The notes under the pieces: generated by a model | Seen by the model: only the letters and a program-made list of their open reading frames with translations | Databases searched by the model: none | What the model was told of the DNA's origin: nothing | Part shown: piece after piece, positions 50,175-59,002 of the stretch | How the letters are laid out: each line of letters starts with the position of its first letter | Numbering within the stretch: position 1 is the first letter of the stretch | Assembly: GCA_964035015.1 (NCBI GenBank) | Contig: OZ036004.1 | Span: forward strand, 13,649,427-13,713,426 | Source of the DNA: Corallium rubrum | Taxonomy: Eukaryota; Cnidaria; Anthozoa; Scleralcyonacea; Coralliidae | DNA: 64,000 nucleotides | Reading direction: 5' to 3' | Made by a program: the position numbers and the translations under genes

Positions 50175-51244
50175 GTGTCAGGACTTATGGCCAAGTTCTG
50201 GGTTACGTTAGTATCTGATATTGATCTGTTCATATTCAGAATCCAAGTGCTAACAGAGTAGTTAACGACGGCGTCATTTACGAGGACTCTGAATTCCTGT
50301 TGTGACTCCAGACTTCCAGCACCCTTCTTAACGATACTTACCCTTGTTTTAGCTTGAGAGCCTAGCACTGCATAGACATAAGCCTCGATAGACTCGTTAA
50401 TATATTGTAGGCCTATCCTGGTAAAACGATCTGTCTTAAGTGGTATGAACCTTCTGTAGTGTGTTTTATAATCAGGGTTAAGACGCCACATCCACTCCTT
50501 AAATGCATGGTCATGATGCTGACCAGAGTGTGGATTAATCAAGAACTTTTTCTCTCTAGGTATATTATCCATATTATCGATTACATCCTTCCCAGCACCA
50601 AATTCCCTCATTAGATCACTTTTCTTTTCCTTTATAAGTCTCCTTAATATTCGCCTGGTAGTGAAGTATACATGGAACCGCATAATGGATGTAACCACCG
50701 GATAAACATCATCGGAGAATTTCAGGTGCTCGACCCCAACACCGCAGCAATATGTGCTTAGGTAAACAGCGAGGATTAACTGGTAGTAAGGTTCGTTGTT
50801 ATTCCACCACACAGCAATATCCGTCCTATTTCCTGGGTTAAGTACTGGTAATTTAGACATGAAAAAGTTATGGTCGTTAACATAGATCCTGAAATTGTTG
50901 AGGTCATAGTCTATAACATTTTCTGATAAGTATGTGAACTTTGAGAAGTCGTGTTTTCCCTCAACATCCTTCTCCCAATGTCGCTTACCCTGGACTTTCT
51001 GCACAGTGCCGCCACCTAACCATATTTTTGGGAATCTTGGCGGCGGCCTATCTGCTGTTAGGTACTTAGTGTAGCTTTTGTTACTCTTGAATTCCTGGTC
51101 CTCGGTGTAGATGTATGTACCATCAGCACCGACAGGACCGAAGAACACGCCTGGTTCTGTCTTACCAAATACCGAGCTAGTTATAAACTTACTTTTGTCA
51201 GCATATGGGTACTTAGCGAAGAATCTACTTAGGGTCTTGTTCAT
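50090..51244 (-). CDS. Conserved-looking 384-aa protein, possible structural protein
   Basis: Contains FFGPVGADGTYIYTEDQEF early, an aromatic-rich middle, INPHSGQHHDHAFKEWMW, and a C-terminal part with YAVLGSQAKTRVSIVKKG then QQEFRVLVNDAV. I associate this layout with unnamed proteins of cnidarian capsid-bearing elements, but only from memory. No catalytic motif, coiled coil or transmembrane segment stands out. It overlaps the next upstream gene by 20 bases. Possible roles are an internal virion protein or a minor capsid protein. It shows no polymerase or helicase motifs. Confidence 0.55.
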   Translation of the reverse strand: MNKTLSRFFAKYPYADKSKFITSSVFGKTEPGVFFGPVGADGTYIYTEDQEFKSNKSYTKYLTADRPPPRFPKIWLGGGTVQKVQGKRHWEKDVEGKHDFSKFTYLSENVIDYDLNNFRIYVNDHNFFMSKLPVLNPGNRTDIAVWWNNNEPYYQLILAVYLSTYCCGVGVEHLKFSDDVYPVVTSIMRFHVYFTTRRILRRLIKEKKSDLMREFGAGKDVIDNMDNIPREKKFLINPHSGQHHDHAFKEWMWRLNPDYKTHYRRFIPLKTDRFTRIGLQYINESIEAYVYAVLGSQAKTRVSIVKKGAGSLESQQEFRVLVNDAVVNYSVSTWILNMNRSISDTNVTQNLAISPDTWLVPGSLTILKKKLSDITTYSNTRLML

Positions 51245-51761
51245 ATATTATAGGTTGTGTACTATTCTTATGCTGGTATATATGCTTACCAGTTATAGCA
51301 ACACCCCCAAGTAATCCTATTAGGGGTATGTATGGGCTAACTACTGATATAATACTCTCAACGTCTTTTCTCAGTATGCCGTTATTTTTAAGTTCATCTG
51401 TTAGAGCAACAGGATCCTCAATTGCGTCAAGGCCACCAAGCATTGTTGAGAACTGACTTATTAGTAAATCTGTTAGGAACCCGTCTGCGTCCTTCTTCCT
51501 TTTAGCTTCATAAGCCTTATAAATTTTGTCTAGTGTCTTCTCACTACATTTTCTTATATGTCCGGACTTCTGAGTGATGTACCCATCATCAGATGCAGTT
51601 ATAAGTTCCTCGCGCCTGGTGTCTATGCTAGGTTCCTCAGTGCTAACAGTTTTGGCAATACTCTCTTCCACAACCTGTAGCTCATCAACTAGTTTTTCAA
51701 TAGCCTCATCTTCAATAACAACTGGCTCGGACTTACTGCGCTTACCCTCCCTCTTAGGCAT
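51225..51761 (-). CDS. Small basic-then-acidic protein with one membrane segment, 178 aa
   Basis: The N-terminus MPKREGKRSKSEP is nuclear-signal-like. The middle is acidic and charged. The C-terminus has a hydrophobic segment near residues 143-158 (YIPLIGLLGGVAITG) and ends hydrophilic. It lies 15 bases downstream of the ATPase gene and overlaps the 384-aa gene by 20. Function unknown. By position in a capsid gene block it could be a minor virion or scaffold protein. Confidence 0.5.
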   Translation of the reverse strand: MPKREGKRSKSEPVVIEDEAIEKLVDELQVVEESIAKTVSTEEPSIDTRREELITASDDGYITQKSGHIRKCSEKTLDKIYKAYEAKRKKDADGFLTDLLISQFSTMLGGLDAIEDPVALTDELKNNGILRKDVESIISVVSPYIPLIGLLGGVAITGKHIYQHKNSTQPIIYEQDPK

Positions 51762-51776
51762 ACATTAGGTTATGTT

Positions 51777-52373
51777 TCATTTAACCTCATAGGTCGGAGG
51801 CTGCGCACTGAGTTTAATGTCAAGGTACTTACCAGTGGCAAGCTGCGCAATGATAGACTTTTCCGTTTCATCGTCTGCTATATGTCCAAAAAACTCATCC
51901 CTTAACACCTTCATACTTCTCCTGTTATGCGTACTGAAAAATAACAGTCTGGTGGTGTTGTCCCTTATACCAGTCGCGACACTGTTTAGCTTTTGCGTTA
52001 GAATGAACAATGTGATATTATGATGCCTGCCACTGTATGATAAAAAAGCCAGCATGCCGTCGTTAAGATGTTGATCACCTGTGTTACTCATGTCATCAAC
52101 TATTACAGCAGTCTTAGATCCAGAGTAAATTTTTACTACGGCCTCAATAACAGGGTCTAGTCTATCTGGGCTTATGCTAAGTCCGATGACATCTGGATCG
52201 CTATTAAGATATCCCCAGTCTAGGTATGTCATATTTATCCACAGTGTAGGACAGAGTATTATGATGAAGTCAAAATACTTCCCGTACTCTACAGAAAGTA
52301 TTTCGTTAAGCAATGTGTAAGTTTTACCACATCCAGATGGTCCAACTATCAGAATAGTCTCTGGCTTATCCAT
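51777..52373 (-). CDS. A32/FtsK-HerA-type genome-packaging ATPase, 198 aa
   Basis: Walker A GPSGCGKT is at residues 11-18, Walker B AVIVDD at 89-94, and a sensor-like FILTQKLNSVATGIRDNT follows near 124-141. IIILCPTLW and the short length fit the A32-like packaging ATPases of Polintons, virophages and related double-jelly-roll viruses, which drive DNA into preformed capsids. It lies 63 bases downstream of the putative capsid gene, the usual pairing. All motifs look intact. Confidence 0.8.
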   Translation of the reverse strand: MDKPETILIVGPSGCGKTYTLLNEILSVEYGKYFDFIIILCPTLWINMTYLDWGYLNSDPDVIGLSISPDRLDPVIEAVVKIYSGSKTAVIVDDMSNTGDQHLNDGMLAFLSYSGRHHNITLFILTQKLNSVATGIRDNTTRLLFFSTHNRRSMKVLRDEFFGHIADDETEKSIIAQLATGKYLDIKLSAQPPTYEVK

Positions 52374-52436
52374 ACACTAGTACTGAATAGACTGAAGCTG
52401 ACCATTAGCCAGGTTTATTAGCCCATCCGACAGCAC

Positions 52437-53612
52437 CTAAAGGTAGCAGGTACAGGCAGTGGTCCCGGCACTTTTCTCAACCTCGATAAGTATTCCATTC
52501 TGTGTATCAGTTAGCTTAACACCCTGACCCTGTACTCTCTTTAACGCTGTTGTTGAGAAGTCACAGACCAGGGCAAACTTATCACTGAAGAAACTCACCT
52601 CACTAACATTCCTATCAAACCTGTCATCACTTGGGAAGAACACCCGACTAGCCTCACTGAAGAAATCGTACTTCTTCATCGACTGTGTATACAGGAAGTT
52701 TGGCTGGCCTTGGAAGCTTATCTTAACACTTTCAATAGATGGGTAGTAGAATGACTCACTTCCATCAGTAGTTCTTTTAAAGATCATTACAATGTTTCTC
52801 AGAGACTTTCTTGGTAGGTTGACATTCTCATGGATTTTTGTGCTTGCAGCAGTAACTGGAAAGGTCTTAACAAGTGTGGCATGACTGTAGTAGGAAGATT
52901 TTCCCCTACTGTAAATCCCCTCAACTTCACCAGCCAACATCTCATTCTCAACTGTCTCATACCTCAGCTTCAGGTTGTCCAACTTAAAGCTAGATGGAAC
53001 AGCTTTACCACTGCCTCCGGGGAGTAGCACATTAGCTGGTGTGTTGATCTTTAGTATGGTCTCATGTGTGTTCTGCAATGCTTGGGGGTAGATGGCCCCA
53101 TTTTCACTAAGCCAGTCATCATCAATGGGTATTGTGAACCTGTCACCATAGATACCATTTACAAGAACGTCACCAGCAACACTGTTATCACCACTAGCAT
53201 CCTGACTCCTTAGCTTAGCAAGGTTTACACTCCCACCAAGACCCTGGTCAATTTTTCCAACCCGCTTTGACTTAGACCAGAGGTCCTCATAACACCTGAG
53301 AACATGAGCTTCATTAAGGTCCCTATATATTTCCCCATTAAGCTTGTGGGTTACTTGCTTGAACAGTGTGGACTTAAGGTTGTTCTGATGGTATGACTCC
53401 TTATTACCATTTTTAAGGGTGAATGTAAGCATCCTACTACCAGGGATTAGTACATGATTAACCGGTAGTGTCGACAGCTTTACATACAGGTCCTGACCAG
53501 AGGATATATGTGTTGGGTTAAATGTTACGTCGACTACTCTCCTAGTACCTTTCTTACTACTGTCTGGTTTCTTTAGTTTATAGCTCGGATTGATTCTATC
53601 TTCCTGCAACAT
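52437..53612 (-). CDS. Probable double-jelly-roll major capsid protein, 391 aa
   Basis: Beta-rich sequence with few charged helices. Near residues 60-110 LTFTLKNGNK and LFKQVTHKLNGEIYRDLNEA, then HVLRCYEDLW, and near 155-185 YGDRFTIPIDDDWLSENGAI then YPQAL, resemble the capsid-protein pattern of Polinton-like elements in cnidarians, where a YG...IPL...L..HGPFYP motif is usual. The length (391) is within the small end of this group (about 400-600). It sits upstream of the packaging ATPase and downstream of a membrane protein. Structure prediction would decide the fold. Confidence 0.65.
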   Translation of the reverse strand: MLQEDRINPSYKLKKPDSSKKGTRRVVDVTFNPTHISSGQDLYVKLSTLPVNHVLIPGSRMLTFTLKNGNKESYHQNNLKSTLFKQVTHKLNGEIYRDLNEAHVLRCYEDLWSKSKRVGKIDQGLGGSVNLAKLRSQDASGDNSVAGDVLVNGIYGDRFTIPIDDDWLSENGAIYPQALQNTHETILKINTPANVLLPGGSGKAVPSSFKLDNLKLRYETVENEMLAGEVEGIYSRGKSSYYSHATLVKTFPVTAASTKIHENVNLPRKSLRNIVMIFKRTTDGSESFYYPSIESVKISFQGQPNFLYTQSMKKYDFFSEASRVFFPSDDRFDRNVSEVSFFSDKFALVCDFSTTALKRVQGQGVKLTDTQNGILIEVEKSAGTTACTCYL

Positions 53613-53627
53613 AGACTAAGTTATATC

Positions 53628-55148
53628 TTATTTCTTTTTTCCATATCTATCATAAACCATCCATACAATTGCCAGAACCAACACCCACAGATTGCTAGCC
53701 AACCAAGCCAACCCCATAGCACCATACTTTAGCAGAGCAACTACCAGGTTACCGACAGCCATGATAATAGGACCTAGCACTGGACCAAGTCTCTTTGCCA
53801 GATTCCTGAAGGCATTATAGACCGACCGTCCGAATGATCCGACAGCACCTGCACCTCTTCTGATATTATAACGCATTCCCATTATTACCGTCGTCAGAAG
53901 GGAAGCCACAGATACAGCAAGAGATGTCGCACCAAGCCAGTTTTCCTTCATCCACTTCTTAAATCGTTCTAACCTAGAAAGATCTCTTATGCTCTCGTTG
54001 TTATCAACCTCCTCCTCAAACACTGACCTAGACTCTTTATATTTAGGGACTCCTCCTTTCTTAACAATGTGTATCAGATCGCTCTTCAGCTCAGCCACCT
54101 CACTAATATTCCTATACAGCTGCTCCTTCAGCGGGTCAGTCTCTCTCAAAGCCTTCAGTCTGTATTCATTAGCCAACTGGTCCAATGCCCCTATCTTAGT
54201 GTCAGCATTCCCCTTAGGGTCCAGAATTCCTGAGAACTCACGGATCTCCTGTTCTGTAAGCTCACTAACCCTCTCACGTAACCTCCTACTCATTTCTGAG
54301 ATGGAGGACCTAACTATATCACTGGTAACACTCTCAGGTATATCTGGCAGACTAATCGGATCATTACCAGTTCCGTCAAAAATGGTGGTGTCGCTAAGGT
54401 CCATAAGAAGTCTGTCTATCTTCTCCCCCGGTTTTAGTCTAACACCGTGCCTATTCTTATCCCTAACCATAGCCTCAATCACCTCAGGTGTGTGCTCGGT
54501 ATACTCATTTTCACTAACCACATCACTAACTACTTCCTCACTTGCCCCTGTTTCATCTACCAACGACTCTATATCATAATTTGTGAGCACCACTACATGT
54601 TCAACTAGTTCGGTGAACTCCTTCTCTTTGTCTGACCCCACATTAAGTTTCTTAGTGATAGGGTTACCACTGTCGTCATTACGTGACGTGTTAATCAACC
54701 TGACGTCTACACCACGGTAACTAAGAGTTAGCGTGTGACCACCTAATCTGACTCCCCCACCTCTCCCAAAAGATACACCCCGTATTATTTCCAGACCAGA
54801 CTCATTATTTAGTAGTGGTCTAGTAGTGAGACCTTCAGATACAGTTAAGAATGATCTGATAAGCCTAACCGCCTTGTCCTGTTTATATCTAGACAATTTT
54901 TTACTGAAGGTGCCTTTATTAGTTATCAAATTGTTAACGAAGTCCCGTAGATTATCCTTAATTCCTACTCTCCTCACATTAGCAATGTCCTCACCCTCAT
55001 AGTTTATGTCCTCATCAATCCATTTAGTCTCAGCATAAGGGTCTTCATCCTGATCTAACGGGTCATCAGATTCTGGCCACTCTTCACCATCCCCTTCACC
55101 ATTTTCAGGAGGATTGTTTTCAGAGTTGTCAAATACAGTGTCATCCAT
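53628..55148 (-). CDS. Large acidic protein with two C-terminal membrane segments, 506 aa
   Basis: Residues 1-60 are very acidic (GEGDGEEWPESDDPLDQDED). The middle is mostly charged helix. Hydrophobic segments lie near 402-420 (LGATSLAVSVASLLTTVIMG) and 455-500 (two close stretches, ending LWVLVLAIVWMVYDRYGKKK). It ends in three Lys. Between the capsid gene (15 bases away) and the integrase gene (7 bases away). No family recognised. It could be a membrane or entry-related virion protein, or a scaffold. The layout (acidic N-terminus, helix, C-terminal anchors) is echoed by the 295-aa rightward gene. Confidence 0.55.
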   Translation of the reverse strand: MDDTVFDNSENNPPENGEGDGEEWPESDDPLDQDEDPYAETKWIDEDINYEGEDIANVRRVGIKDNLRDFVNNLITNKGTFSKKLSRYKQDKAVRLIRSFLTVSEGLTTRPLLNNESGLEIIRGVSFGRGGGVRLGGHTLTLSYRGVDVRLINTSRNDDSGNPITKKLNVGSDKEKEFTELVEHVVVLTNYDIESLVDETGASEEVVSDVVSENEYTEHTPEVIEAMVRDKNRHGVRLKPGEKIDRLLMDLSDTTIFDGTGNDPISLPDIPESVTSDIVRSSISEMSRRLRERVSELTEQEIREFSGILDPKGNADTKIGALDQLANEYRLKALRETDPLKEQLYRNISEVAELKSDLIHIVKKGGVPKYKESRSVFEEEVDNNESIRDLSRLERFKKWMKENWLGATSLAVSVASLLTTVIMGMRYNIRRGAGAVGSFGRSVYNAFRNLAKRLGPVLGPIIMAVGNLVVALLKYGAMGLAWLASNLWVLVLAIVWMVYDRYGKKK

Positions 55149-55155
55149 CTATACA

Positions 55156-56253
55156 TTAACCAATATTCCGAATATCACTCTCAGGTACCCAGCTATTATG
55201 CTTGTTATCATACCCGAGCCACTTCACCAGGGCCATCTTCTTTTTCCTCTTCAGTATTTTCTCCACCCTATACACATGATCCTTCTTAACAACAGCACTT
55301 AGCTCCTCTTCATAAAACTTCCCAATTATTGGCTCACCCTCTAAGTCCGCTATTTCATAAACATTTGGATCGCCCCTAATCACCTTAGTCACCTTGAATA
55401 GTTCCTCTGTGAAGTTAGCCTCATATCCCTTAGTGAATACGCTTTTGTACTTGCTTATCCTGACAGTATCACCAACTTTAAATTTAGCTAGAGGGTATTC
55501 TCCAGATGTGTGACCAAATAAGGTGTTCCACACTTCAGCCTCGTTACTTTTATTCACATTAGCCGGTTTCATCAGTATGGTTCTATGCTTACTGTTATTG
55601 TAATTGCTAACCAGCGAGTCTAGAACATCAGTCCACTTATATGTTCCCTTACTGTAGAAGTACTTCCACATAGCCGTCTTTAAGGTTCTGTTAAACCGTT
55701 CCACAACAGCAGCCTTCTTATCTGATAGAGTGCTAAAGTACTTAGCACCAGCTCCCTCCAGTAAGGACCTCACCCCAACATTGTAAAATTCCTTACCGTC
55801 GTCAAACTGCATCAGTTCTGGATCCGCTCCAAAACGCTTCTTGAATTTCTTAAGCAATAACGTTACCGCCTTGGTCATACTTCCGGTGTCTTTCCTATAC
55901 ACAGGGATGGCAAAGGCATATCTGCTTAAAATCTCAACAGCCGTCAGTATCCAACGGTATCCCCCATTCTTATTCCCATACTTACCCATATCAACAAGAT
56001 CAATTTGCAGCTGCTCACCTAGGTAGTAAACCCTAGTCTGTCTGAACTTATGCTTTCTAACTATTTTCCTATACCGTGTAAAAGTGTCCTGCAATTTCAA
56101 CCACTTAGTGACCTTACTCCTACTCACGCCGGGTAGGCCATCATCCAGTGCCTTCCTGTAAAGTCTCTCAGCTGACTGATAACCAGTTGCAGGATTATAG
56201 TATATATCTCTCAGCCCCTGTTCCAGTTCTATGTCATTGTCCATATACTTCAC
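55156..56253 (-). CDS. Retroviral-type integrase with C-terminal chromodomain, 365 aa
   Basis: Helical N-terminal part (residues 1-75), then the rve core: Asp85 in LQIDLVDM, Asp151 in QFDDGKEF and Glu185 in VVERFNRTLK, giving an intact DDE triad with 33 residues between the last two. WTDVLDSLVSNYNNSKHRT follows, a hallmark of Polinton-type integrases. A small beta domain (GDTVRISKYKSVF, 260-300) and a chromodomain (YRVEKILKRKKKMALVKWLG to VPESDI, about 327-362) end the protein. Chromodomains on integrases are thought to steer insertion to marked chromatin. Overlaps the next gene by 4 bases (ATGA type). Confidence 0.88.
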   Translation of the reverse strand: MKYMDNDIELEQGLRDIYYNPATGYQSAERLYRKALDDGLPGVSRSKVTKWLKLQDTFTRYRKIVRKHKFRQTRVYYLGEQLQIDLVDMGKYGNKNGGYRWILTAVEILSRYAFAIPVYRKDTGSMTKAVTLLLKKFKKRFGADPELMQFDDGKEFYNVGVRSLLEGAGAKYFSTLSDKKAAVVERFNRTLKTAMWKYFYSKGTYKWTDVLDSLVSNYNNSKHRTILMKPANVNKSNEAEVWNTLFGHTSGEYPLAKFKVGDTVRISKYKSVFTKGYEANFTEELFKVTKVIRGDPNVYEIADLEGEPIIGKFYEEELSAVVKKDHVYRVEKILKRKKKMALVKWLGYDNKHNSWVPESDIRNIG

Positions 56254-56915
56254 TGGATATACATCTCCAACAGTACACTACCAAAACCATTCAGCGGTTT
56301 TCCATCCTGATCTGTCACGTAGAACTCCAACTCACTGATAACACCCTTACCAATTTCCAGCTCGGTCTCAATGTCAACAAATGACTGTGTAGAACCGAAC
56401 AGCGGCTGTTCACTAGTGACTGGAAGACTTACTAGGGTATTACTCTTCCTTCCATTGTATAAATTCATTGGTGTAGATATCACATTACACAACACCATAA
56501 GATACTTCAGCCCGTTATTCACATTTATCAGTCCACTTTTCAAATTACTACCTGGTAAGAATATACGGGTGCCGAGTCCTAGTAAAGATGCTAAGTTGTT
56601 ATGCAGTATTAGAGTCGTGCTACTGTCGGTCACCATCGTACACTTAGCCTCTGGTTTACTAAGTGTTAATGTAACCCCGCTGTTCCCCTCAAGTATCTTC
56701 TTAAAGTCCTGGAATGTATAATAACCATCCCCAAGGAATTTATTCAACCTCTTATTGTGAACATAGTAGTTACCCTTACTGCTGGTGACATTAAAGTACT
56801 CCCACATTATGTAGGCCTTCTTCAGCAGAATATGGGGATTTTTCCCTGTCAGTATAGGCTCCTCAAGTCTAACCACCTTATGTGATCCTTCTATCAGCAC
56901 GGTCAGTTTCCTCAT
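56250..56915 (-). CDS. Putative minor capsid or penton-like jelly-roll protein, 221 aa
   Basis: First gene of the leftward block. Beta-rich, with TLTLSKPEAK, LASLLGLGTR, GLKYLMVLCNVISTPMNLYN and a C-terminal LEFYVTDQDGKPLNGFGSVL then LEMYI. The pattern LLGf...v.CNii..s..ng...... and a closing v.DQdG..l.f.g...l.l resembles a common small protein of metazoan capsid-bearing elements that I regard as a minor capsid or vertex candidate. This is from memory. Structure prediction would be needed. Overlaps the integrase start by 4 bases. Confidence 0.5.
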   Translation of the reverse strand: MRKLTVLIEGSHKVVRLEEPILTGKNPHILLKKAYIMWEYFNVTSSKGNYYVHNKRLNKFLGDGYYTFQDFKKILEGNSGVTLTLSKPEAKCTMVTDSSTTLILHNNLASLLGLGTRIFLPGSNLKSGLINVNNGLKYLMVLCNVISTPMNLYNGRKSNTLVSLPVTSEQPLFGSTQSFVDIETELEIGKGVISELEFYVTDQDGKPLNGFGSVLLEMYIQ

Positions 56916-56967
56916 AGTATAGGCTATATTATGGCACCATACATCACAGGTATATATACCCTATTAT
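56916..56967. promoter_or_regulatory. Divergent promoter region of the virus-like element
   Basis: Only 52 bases separate the starts of the leftward and rightward blocks. It holds the palindromic ggtatatatacc (56950-56961) and tatattatgg, usable as TATA-like boxes in both directions. It is the only gap that can serve both blocks. Confidence 0.5.
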
Positions 56968-57564
56968 ATGAGTCTGAATCTGGGTTATACAACACCGTCT
57001 AATAACTCCATAGGTGATGTCACTGACGACATTGACATGAAAAATTTCAGGATAACCCAAATCATACCGGCCACTGATGATAACCACCTGATAAATAAGA
57101 AGTATGCCACAGAAAAGTTCGCCAAGAAGGAGAATTACAGGCTTAACGCCACAATGGTCTGGTACTACCCAACAGCTGGTGGAACGCCGAATTCGTTAGG
57201 TGGTAACACCTACCCGATGGTTCCAGTAAGTAAGGACACTATGATAAGAATATTGTGCCACTCGTTCGACACAGATGGTGTGGTGCCTGACAACGTAGTG
57301 CAGGTCACATACCGGCTGTACTATGTTACCTACAGAGCAACACAGGGTTCTGAGCTACTTGGCACACTAACTCTTGGGAGCGCAGACAGACATTATAGCG
57401 GTCACTGGTCTATACCTGTGAATCACGACTTCTATGTTAAAGACACTATCTCAGCACAGCAGGCCAGCAATAAACCATCTGTCGGCTACATCTACCCAAC
57501 AATAACTGGACTGACTAGTGGTAATGAGAGTTGTCTAACTGTAGCGTTTTATGAGCCTGTTTAA
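56968..57564 (+). CDS. Fibre-like protein with trimerisation-type N-terminus, 198 aa
   Basis: Residues 15-50 carry IGDVTDDIDMKNFRITQIIP and DDNHLINKKYATEKFAKKEN. The pattern D-(M/L)-x-N-x-x-I-x-x-(L/I)-x-x-P...D..(A/L)(I/V)NKxY(V/A) is the repeat found in tail fibres and fibre shafts of many viruses. The rest is beta-rich and Tyr/Thr/Gly-rich, suitable as a globular head. First gene of the rightward block, sharing the divergent promoter with the minor capsid candidate. Receptor binding is inference. Confidence 0.55.
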   Translation: MSLNLGYTTPSNNSIGDVTDDIDMKNFRITQIIPATDDNHLINKKYATEKFAKKENYRLNATMVWYYPTAGGTPNSLGGNTYPMVPVSKDTMIRILCHSFDTDGVVPDNVVQVTYRLYYVTYRATQGSELLGTLTLGSADRHYSGHWSIPVNHDFYVKDTISAQQASNKPSVGYIYPTITGLTSGNESCLTVAFYEPV

Positions 57565-58114
57565 TCCTACCTATGTTATGCTTAACAGAGAGAAGAGTAT
57601 AATAAGATTCAACCATATATCTGACAAGTTGAGCCAGGGGGAGGTTGAGATGTTAAAGTCACTTTATGAGAATTACCACATGATGGCTACCTGCTACCAG
57701 TGGCAATTTAAGAGGCTCTCTAGGATCAATCTTACCATGAACATGTCTGCTATATTCCTGACTGTTGCTGGCGGGGCGTTTAGCGCATTAGGTGGATTCG
57801 CTACATTATCTATAAGTGCTGTCGGACTTCTTATGCATGGGTATATCAAGAACAAGAGAATAGCAGAGAAAGTAAGTCAGTGCGAGGTGGCATACAAGAG
57901 CTATACAAAGTCACTAAACACCATCAAAGGATATCTCAGAGGTACCGAGTTTGACAGATCCACAATGTTCAGCAATCTGACTATGGTAGACAACATAATA
58001 AATGACAGCACTATGCCGCTGGAGAGGAAAATAAAGGACAGGTATAGTAGGGTCTATAGAGGTCATGCGTATATGAAATCATCGGAGTATTATGGCGGGA
58101 TTAGGGGAGTTTGA
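57551..58114 (+). CDS. Membrane protein, 187 aa
   Basis: Helical charged N-terminus (residues 15-50), then hydrophobic MSAIFLTVAGGAFSALGGFA and LSISAVGLLMHGYI (about 58-95), then a charged helical tail with CEVAYKSYTKSLNTIKGYLR. A central hairpin of two membrane helices between soluble helical parts is recognisable. Overlaps the fibre gene by 14 bases and the next gene by 23. Family unnamed. A virion membrane or membrane-remodelling role is only inference. Confidence 0.5.
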   Translation: MSLFNPTYVMLNREKSIIRFNHISDKLSQGEVEMLKSLYENYHMMATCYQWQFKRLSRINLTMNMSAIFLTVAGGAFSALGGFATLSISAVGLLMHGYIKNKRIAEKVSQCEVAYKSYTKSLNTIKGYLRGTEFDRSTMFSNLTMVDNIINDSTMPLERKIKDRYSRVYRGHAYMKSSEYYGGIRGV

Positions 58115-58979
58115 GATGAACGCTTTAGGTAGCTATGAGGTTCCCGATGATGATGGCAGTGTGGTTGCTGGTTATGAAGAAACGGATTTAGGTGGAACTG
58201 ATCCTACAGTGGTTGCTGACCCTGGAAGAGGGACTGTTAGATTTAGCCGGACTGGGGAAACCATATATCCAGACTTTGATGAGAATAGGGCAGACCCGGA
58301 GTACGTTGAAATGGATGAGCTTAGAGATAGGATTGATAGAAGTCATGTTAGTGAATTAGAATGGGACGACTGGGGTTTCAGACCTGATAATCAACCAGAT
58401 ACTGTAGATTATGATGAAAGTGTTAACATAAGGCTTAATAATGAGGGTTCATTAATGAGAGGATGGGTCCGTGATCTTTTCACTAACATTCTTAGTATTG
58501 GAGACTGTGCCGATCCCGATTTCATAGACTATCTTATTAATGATGAAATCCTAAGTATTGAAATAAAGCCAGATAATTCTTCCGACTACAGAGTTAGGTT
58601 CTTTAATCATGAGTTCGAGACAGCTAACAGGTCTATAGATATCAACACTAAGACTATTAGAGATGATATAAGGAACCTATGTGACGAGTGGAGTGAAAGA
58701 CTTGACAGAAGAACTTTGAAGAAGGCGGGTGTGATAACTGGTATAGGTCTAAGCATAGCGGCGATTGTCTCAGGGCTAGCATTAGGTCTAACAAGAGGGG
58801 GCTCAGATGTGATACATGCGGGGAAGAAGAGGAGAAAGTGGGAGAAGCTTAACCCAGCCAAGGTCAGCATACCATGGTCAGATATTGAGGAGGCTGGTGG
58901 AGATGTCCTAGTATTTACTGGTAAGTATCTCACAGTTATCTTAGCGGTATCTGCAGTGTATCTCACAGCAAGACGGTAA
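58092..58979 (+). CDS. Acidic protein with two C-terminal membrane segments, 295 aa
   Basis: The first 150 residues are rich in Asp/Glu/Gly (YEVPDDDGSVV, DLGGTDPTVVADPGRG). Membrane segments lie near 212-232 (VITGIGLSIAAIVSGLALGL) and 272-292 (FTGKYLTVILAVSAVYLTAR), separated by a basic loop (KKRRKWEK). The plan resembles the 506-aa leftward protein. Overlaps its upstream neighbour by 23 bases. No family recognised. Confidence 0.5.
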   Translation: MAGLGEFEMNALGSYEVPDDDGSVVAGYEETDLGGTDPTVVADPGRGTVRFSRTGETIYPDFDENRADPEYVEMDELRDRIDRSHVSELEWDDWGFRPDNQPDTVDYDESVNIRLNNEGSLMRGWVRDLFTNILSIGDCADPDFIDYLINDEILSIEIKPDNSSDYRVRFFNHEFETANRSIDINTKTIRDDIRNLCDEWSERLDRRTLKKAGVITGIGLSIAAIVSGLALGLTRGGSDVIHAGKKRRKWEKLNPAKVSIPWSDIEEAGGDVLVFTGKYLTVILAVSAVYLTARR

Positions 58980-59002
58980 GTAAACCTGTAGTAATCTATA
59001 AG

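Noticed and set aside
49824..55148. Diverged DNA polymerase B in one of the unknown leftward genes
   Set aside because: None has the YxDTDS/KxY-type motifs or the length (over 800 residues) expected of protein-primed polymerases.
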